From NCBI GenBank assembly GCA_947073895.1, contig CAMTNN010000098.1:1-6033 (forward strand): a DNA stretch of 6,033 bases, in the 5' to 3' direction. The notes under the pieces were generated by a model. The model worked only from the letters and a program-made list of their open reading frames with translations. It was not told the origin of the DNA and searched no databases. Shown here piece after piece: positions 4,728-6,033 of the stretch (positions within the stretch are counted from its first letter, which is position 1; each line of letters opens with the position of its first letter). Source of the DNA: an uncultured cyanobacterium. Its GTDB lineage: Bacteria > Cyanobacteriota > Vampirovibrionia > Gastranaerophilales > Gastranaerophilaceae. The position numbers and the translations under genes are program-made.

Positions 4728-6033
4728 TATAGAACCTCTTCCATGATTTTAATATCTTCTACTACAGCTCTTTGTAATGTTTTCTGTTTAGGAGCTGTAA
4801 AATTATTATCATCTTGTACTTTATGTTCGGTATGTTTCTTTTTGCTTTGTTTTATTTCTAAAGTGTCATATTCAACTTTAGCCCCCTTAGCATCCATCAT
4901 CATTTCAATTGTGCAATACAAGTTTTCTCTGACAAAGTCGTAGCCAAGGTTGAATTTCATATCATCAGGACCTACTGATACATAGAACGAGTTTTCTTGA
5001 AAATCTTTACCGTTTACAGCGTCATTTGTAAGGTTAATAGAGCTAAACCATGAAACTGTTAAATATTTTGTTAGTCTGAAATATTCTCTTAAGTATAAAT
5101 TTTGTTTTCCGTATCTATATGCATCAAAAACAGGCATTGGAGTATTGTCATCGTATACAGAGAAATAATATCCGATATCTTGCATCCAACGTTTATATTG
5201 TGTGTGCATTCTTGGACCTATACGACCGATAACCTGCGTATCTCCTGTTCCGTATATGCCGGCAGATAGTTGTGAGTTTACTCCGAAAGAAAATGCTTTC
5301 AATTTTTCTTCATTTTTATAATTGAATAAATCCTGAGATGCCTGAGCCATATATCTGAAACGAGTTGTTCCGATATCACGCCCTTGAAGATCTTCAAAAT
5401 GTTTATCATAATCCAAATCTTGATAATAGCCGACATCAACTCTGTGTCTAAAGTTGGAGTTTTTATCTTTTAATAAGAATGATTTTGAGCCATAGCTTTT
5501 ATCATAAACTAATTCAGCACCGTATTTTGGTCTTCTGCGTCCTAAAAACCATTCATCAAAATAACTGTTCATACCATATTGCAAGTATAAATTGTCATCC
5601 AGTTTTTGTTTCCCGTATACAATAAATTTACTGTCGTCAGAAAGAGATTTCACCAGAAGATCATTGCATTTTAACCCCATTATGCCGGTTTTCCCCACTA
5701 GGGTCCCCCGCACGCCGGCAATACGGAAAGAGCCATTAACTTCCACGGTAAGATTGTTTGCGGTAACTACCGCTTCACCGCTATTCGCTTCGAATGATAC
5801 GGCTCCTTCACTGTAAATCCTCGCGCTGTTAGACAAGATTTGCAAATGCGAATTTTCCGCACGGAAATTGAGAATATGTAAATACTCTATATTTTGCGCT
5901 CTAATATCGATACCTCGATAGACATTGCTTTTTCCGCCGAGCAAAAACAGATATCGAATATTTTGTGCGATTCCGACAGTCTTATTTTGCACGCCTGCAT
6001 TTGTAGTACAGTCGATCACGAGACGTTTTTCAT
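4727..6033 (-). CDS. LptD-like outer-membrane β-barrel protein (5' end beyond the window)
   Basis: The frame is open to the right edge (first full codon at 6031), so the 434 visible residues lack the N-terminus and any signal peptide; a GTG at 6019 is not a convincing start. Residues 1-130 are short β-rich repeats in the style of an OstA/LptA periplasmic domain (for example SNSARIYSEGAVSFEANSGE). From about 140 the alternating aromatic and polar strands with Tyr, Phe, Gly and Asn turns suggest a β-barrel (IGRIGPRMHTQYKRW, KYLTVSWFSSINLTN, DDMKFNLGYDFVREN). This recalls the C-terminal half of LptD, and especially the diverged cyanobacterial form (DUF3769), which places lipopolysaccharide in the outer leaflet. 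After the last predicted strand (around EYDTLEI) comes a charged 41-residue tail instead of the usual terminal aromatic residue. GC content jumps in the first ~130 residues. LptD is my best guess; another outer-membrane barrel is possible. Confidence 0.6.
   Translation of the reverse strand, partial: EKRLVIDCTTNAGVQNKTVGIAQNIRYLFLLGGKSNVYRGIDIRAQNIEYLHILNFRAENSHLQILSNSARIYSEGAVSFEANSGEAVVTANNLTVEVNGSFRIAGVRGTLVGKTGIMGLKCNDLLVKSLSDDSKFIVYGKQKLDDNLYLQYGMNSYFDEWFLGRRRPKYGAELVYDKSYGSKSFLLKDKNSNFRHRVDVGYYQDLDYDKHFEDLQGRDIGTTRFRYMAQASQDLFNYKNEEKLKAFSFGVNSQLSAGIYGTGDTQVIGRIGPRMHTQYKRWMQDIGYYFSVYDDNTPMPVFDAYRYGKQNLYLREYFRLTKYLTVSWFSSINLTNDAVNGKDFQENSFYVSVGPDDMKFNLGYDFVRENLYCTIEMMMDAKGAKVEYDTLEIKQSKKKHTEHKVQDDNNFTAPKQKTLQRAVVEDIKIMEEVL

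Noticed and set aside
4698..4943. Plus-strand frame opposite the junction of the LptD-like and aldolase genes
   Set aside because: It is antisense to two better supported coupled genes; its low-complexity hydrophobic sequence is typical of a mirror frame.
5592..5816. Plus-strand frame of 74 residues in the GC-richer part
   Set aside because: The minus-strand frame is open through the whole region and continues into the barrel; this one has no ribosome site or recognisable motif.
6016..6033. ATG at the right edge as the start of the LptD-like gene
   Set aside because: That ATG is in another frame and meets TGA after five codons; the real frame runs off the edge.
5640..6033. Variable region of a diversity-generating retroelement or a phage tail-fibre fragment
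   Set aside because: No template repeat or reverse transcriptase is visible, and variable regions lie at the 3' end of target genes, whereas this is the 5' part.

Overview
The window is a low-GC (about one third G+C), densely coded bacterial segment, open at both ends. It contains a lipid II amidation gene (murT), an outer-membrane LptD-like β-barrel protein, YtxH/DUF948-type small envelope proteins, an intronless tRNA-Leu(UAA) and a spermidine synthase. An LptD-like barrel points to a cell with an outer membrane, while MurT and YtxH are best known from Gram-positive bacteria. This mixture would suit a low-GC relative of Cyanobacteria such as the Melainabacteria/Vampirovibrionia. That placement is an inference from protein character, not from a marker gene.

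Left part (1-2723). A 3'-truncated murT runs leftward from a TTG start at 1167. Diverging from it across an 80-bp AT-rich spacer is a rightward cluster of four very small genes: a single-TM protein (1248), a YtxH-like glycine-zipper protein (1629), a DUF948-like single-TM coiled-coil protein (1964) and a second YtxH-like protein (2398). They form two successive 'TM-helix protein + YtxH' units. The second YtxH gene has its own candidate promoter, and the cluster ends in a hairpin with a U-tract.

Middle (2724-4105). A promoter drives tRNA-Leu(UAA), which is followed by a perfect intrinsic terminator. Only 14 nt after its U-tract, a HIT-family nucleotide hydrolase begins; its stop overlaps the start of speE (spermidine synthase). 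There is no room for a promoter between terminator and HIT gene, so this pair may depend on readthrough from the tRNA. A strong symmetrical terminator after speE also serves the convergent genes.

Right part (4104-6033), leftward. A 5'-truncated LptD-like outer-membrane protein is followed, with a one-base stop/start overlap, by a class II aldolase/adducin-family enzyme with all expected metal ligands. The first ~130 visible residues of the LptD-like gene have clearly higher GC and different codon choice from the rest, and the protein carries a charged 41-residue tail after its last predicted strand.

I see no mobile element, CRISPR array or obvious defence system. The points most worth a second look are the composition break in the LptD-like gene, the tRNA-terminator-HIT-speE arrangement, the duplicated YtxH modules, and a possible link between the aldolase and the methylthioadenosine made by SpeE.
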